Origin: JBEBSD01 sp040394475
GTDB lineage: Bacteria; Bacteroidota; Bacteroidia; Cytophagales; Spirosomataceae
Assembly (NCBI GenBank): GCA_040394475.1
Contig: JBEBSD010000023.1
Span: 1 to 64,000 of the forward strand
Length of the DNA stretch: 64,000 bases
Direction of reading: 5' to 3'
The position numbers and the translations under genes are program-made. Numbering within the stretch: position 1 is the first letter of the stretch; every line of letters begins with the position of its first letter. The notes beneath the pieces are model-generated. The model worked only from the letters and a program-made list of their open reading frames with translations, was not told where the DNA came from and ran no database searches. This document shows positions 61,955-64,000 of this stretch, piece after piece.

Positions 61955-63478
61955 ATGCTTACGGTACATAATATAACAAAAAAATTTCCGGGCGTTACCG
62001 CCCTTGACAAGGTTTCCCTTTCGCTGGAAGCGGGTAAAGTTACCGCCCTGATCGGGGAAAACGGAGCAGGGAAGTCGACGCTGATGAAAATACTCTCCGG
62101 CGTGTATACCGACTACGAAGGGGACATTTACTTCAAGGGGGGCCCGGTAACCTTCTCATCGCCGCGCCATGCACAGGACGTCGGATTGGCCATTATCCAT
62201 CAGGAACTCAATCTGATACCCTATCTGAGCATTACCGCGAATATTTTTCTGGGCCGGGAACTCACGACGCCTTCAGGCTGGCTCGATGCCGCTGCCATGG
62301 AAACACGCACCCGCGAATTGCTCTCCCGGCTGCAGCTGGACGTCAGCCCCGCTGCACTTGTGGCAGACCTGAAAGTTGGACAACAGCAAATCGTCGAAAT
62401 CGCCAAAGCCTTGCTGATCGATGCCGATGTGATCATCATGGACGAACCAACCTCGGCTATCAGTGATAAGGAAGTGGAGATCCTGTTCGGGATCATCCGT
62501 GAATTGAAAAGCAACCAGAAAGCAGTCGTTTATATTTCCCATAAACTCGATGAATTATTCGCCATTGCCGATCACTACGTCGTGCTGCGCGACGGAACCG
62601 TCACCGGATCCGGCTGCATGCAGGACATGGATCACGACAGGCTTATAGCGGCAATGGTGGGGAGAGCTGTTGAAATCAACGGAAAACAAACCCGAAAGCA
62701 GCAAAGAACGCCGCTCCTGTCGGTTCGCAACCTCACCCGTAAAGAACCGGGAAAAACCGGCAGGATGCTGCTGGACACCGTTTCATTCGATGTAGGGAAG
62801 GGCGAAATAGTAGGGCTCTTCGGCCTTATGGGTGCAGGGCGGACGGAGCTGCTGGAAGCATTATTCGGTCTGCATCCCAAACAGGTACAGGCGGCGATTC
62901 AGATGAACGGTAAAGCGGTGGTGATCCGTCAGCCGGCAGATGCCATCCGGGCCGGTCTCGCCCTGGTCCCTGAAGACCGGAAGAAAAACGGGCTTATCCT
63001 CGAGCTGGACATCAAAAATAACGTCAGCATCACCACCCTGGCAGCGATGGAAAAATGGGGACTGCTTGATGATGGAAGCGCCCGATCCCTCACACAGCGC
63101 TACATCCATGAACTCACCATAAAGGCCTCTTCCATGCGTCAGAAAACCGGCAGCCTGAGTGGCGGCAACCAGCAAAAAATAGTGCTGGCCAAATGGCTTG
63201 CCACCGATCCGCTGCTGCTGCTGCTGGATGAGCCGACGCGCGGCATTGACATCAATGCAAAAAATGAAATTTATAAATTAATGCTGAACCTGGCCGCTAC
63301 CCGGGATATGGGCATTCTGATGGTATCCTCCGAATTACCGGAAATACTGGCCGTGTCCGACCGTATTTTAGTCATGGCAGATGGCAGGCTCACGGCTGAA
63401 TTTACAGCCGGGGAAGCCTCTGAAGACACTATTTTAAAAGCAGCCATTCCCAAAACCGATTATAAGACTGCCTCATGA
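61955..63478 (+). CDS. Sugar ABC transporter ATP-binding protein (second RbsA-like)
   Basis: A 507-residue tandem ATPase from the ATG at 61955; the longer upstream frame starts with TTG and adds a non-homologous extension. It has Walker A GENGAGKST (residues 34-42), a signature region KVGQQQIVEIAKAL, IIMDEPTSAISDKEVE, then in the second half GLMGAGRTE, SLSGGNQQKIVLAKWL and LLDEPTRGIDINAKNEI. It is the same class as the ATPase at 17981 but clearly diverged. The permease start overlaps its stop (ATGA). Confidence 0.95.
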   Translation: MLTVHNITKKFPGVTALDKVSLSLEAGKVTALIGENGAGKSTLMKILSGVYTDYEGDIYFKGGPVTFSSPRHAQDVGLAIIHQELNLIPYLSITANIFLGRELTTPSGWLDAAAMETRTRELLSRLQLDVSPAALVADLKVGQQQIVEIAKALLIDADVIIMDEPTSAISDKEVEILFGIIRELKSNQKAVVYISHKLDELFAIADHYVVLRDGTVTGSGCMQDMDHDRLIAAMVGRAVEINGKQTRKQQRTPLLSVRNLTRKEPGKTGRMLLDTVSFDVGKGEIVGLFGLMGAGRTELLEALFGLHPKQVQAAIQMNGKAVVIRQPADAIRAGLALVPEDRKKNGLILELDIKNNVSITTLAAMEKWGLLDDGSARSLTQRYIHELTIKASSMRQKTGSLSGGNQQKIVLAKWLATDPLLLLLDEPTRGIDINAKNEIYKLMLNLAATRDMGILMVSSELPEILAVSDRILVMADGRLTAEFTAGEASEDTILKAAIPKTDYKTAS

Positions 63479-64000
63479 ACCTATTAACCTATCGGTCCGT
63501 ATTGGTCCGTTTCCAATCGCTGATTGCGCTTTTTTTGCTTTGCCTGGCCCTCAGCCTGGTTTCTGACAAATTTTTGACGGTATCCAACGGCTGGAATGTT
63601 ATGAGGCAGATTTCGGTCAACATCTGCCTGTCAACGGGCATGACCCTGGTCATACTCACTGCGGGAATCGATCTTTCCATCGGATCCCTGCTGGCGCTTT
63701 GCGGCGCTGTGACAGCGGGCCTGCTGAGAAGCGGACTGGAATTCCCGTCGGTCAATCTCTATGTCGGTTTCACGGTCCTGGGAGCCATACTGGCCGGCCT
63801 GCTGACCGGCTCGCTGCTGGGCGCCTTCAATGGCTGGACCATCACCCGGTTTAGTGTCCCGCCTTTTGTAGCCACCCTGGCCATGCTGACCATGGCGCGG
63901 GGCTTCACCATGCTCTGGACGGAAGGCTTTCCGATCAGTAACCTGGGGGATTCTTTTCTGTACCTGGGGACCGGTTGGCTGCTGGGAGTGCCGGTGCCGG
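63475..64000 (+). CDS. Sugar ABC transporter permease (RbsC-like), cut by window end
   Basis: The frame begins at ATG 63475 inside the ATPase stop and reads MNLLTYRSVLVRFQSLIALF, LTAGIDLSIGSLLALCGAVT and ITRFSVPPFVATLAMLTMAR to the last base. These are the RbsC-type permease motifs, present also in the copy at 19500. About 175 of an expected 310-330 residues are visible, so the C-terminal half lies outside the window. Confidence 0.93.
   Translation, partial: MNLLTYRSVLVRFQSLIALFLLCLALSLVSDKFLTVSNGWNVMRQISVNICLSTGMTLVILTAGIDLSIGSLLALCGAVTAGLLRSGLEFPSVNLYVGFTVLGAILAGLLTGSLLGAFNGWTITRFSVPPFVATLAMLTMARGFTMLWTEGFPISNLGDSFLYLGTGWLLGVPVP

Overview
The window reads as a chromosomal segment of a Bacteroidota bacterium, probably of the Cytophagales/Chitinophagales side. 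The evidence is two SusC/SusD outer-membrane glycan uptake pairs, a subtilase with a type IX secretion (T9SS) C-terminal tail, a TAnnTTTG-type -10 promoter element, DUF1080, DUF5703, DUF6298 and GH95 proteins, and inner-membrane lipoproteins with lipoboxes. No rRNA, tRNA or CRISPR array was recognised.

Left part (1 to about 8 kb), AT-richer and accessory in character. It holds a YkuE-like metallophosphoesterase, a SymE-type toxin gene with unusual inverted repeats at its start, an orphan fragment, a T9SS-secreted S8 protease downstream of a small lipoprotein, a cluster of decayed IS66-family insertion sequences (5.25-6.05 kb), a thioredoxin-reductase-like flavoprotein behind a dyad operator, and an NAD(P)-binding reductase. 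A stretch of palindromic repeats and a CCCATTCCC microsatellite marks the edge at about 8.0-8.28 kb.

Middle-left (8.3-22.5 kb), GC-richer and all on the + strand. This is a sugar-modification and uptake region: SGNH esterase, three TIM-barrel sugar isomerase/epimerases, a DUF1080 (3-keto-glycoside hydrolase type) lipoprotein, an alpha/beta hydrolase carrying a Gly-Ile-Asp repeat insertion, a DUF4432 aldose epimerase, a phosphomannose-isomerase-like cupin, a Gfo/Idh dehydrogenase, and an RbsA/RbsC-like ABC transporter with no binding protein beside it. A DinB/MDMPI-like protein and a membrane-anchored EEP-family hydrolase follow. The gene set fits intracellular handling of oxidised (3-keto) or rare sugars.

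Centre (22.7-54.5 kb), a polysaccharide utilisation locus. It starts with a DUF5703 glycosidase and an AraC regulator. Next comes a compact gene series: MaoC hydratase, leaderless solute-binding protein, two CaiB/BaiF CoA-transferases, fuconolactonase-like amidohydrolase, RhaT-like permease and Gfo/Idh dehydrogenase. GH95 follows, then SusC1/SusD1, SusC2/SusD2, a beta-propeller glycosidase, a pectate-lyase-like protein, and a 1316-residue three-part fusion ending in a sugar-isomerase-like domain. A candidate AraC-type operator (AGTAAAAT direct repeats 21 bp apart) occurs before the MaoC gene and far upstream of both susC genes, which would tie the region into one regulon. The susC2 leader also has a terminator with competing complementary segments. 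The enzymes suggest a pectic or deoxysugar-bearing glycan.

Right part (54.7-64 kb). A DeoR regulator precedes an L-fucose/L-arabinose isomerase-family enzyme, a split transketolase, a DUF1593 nucleoside-hydrolase-like secreted protein, and a second Rbs-type ABC importer (lipoprotein binding protein, DUF2291 protein, ATPase, permease). The permease runs off the window end.
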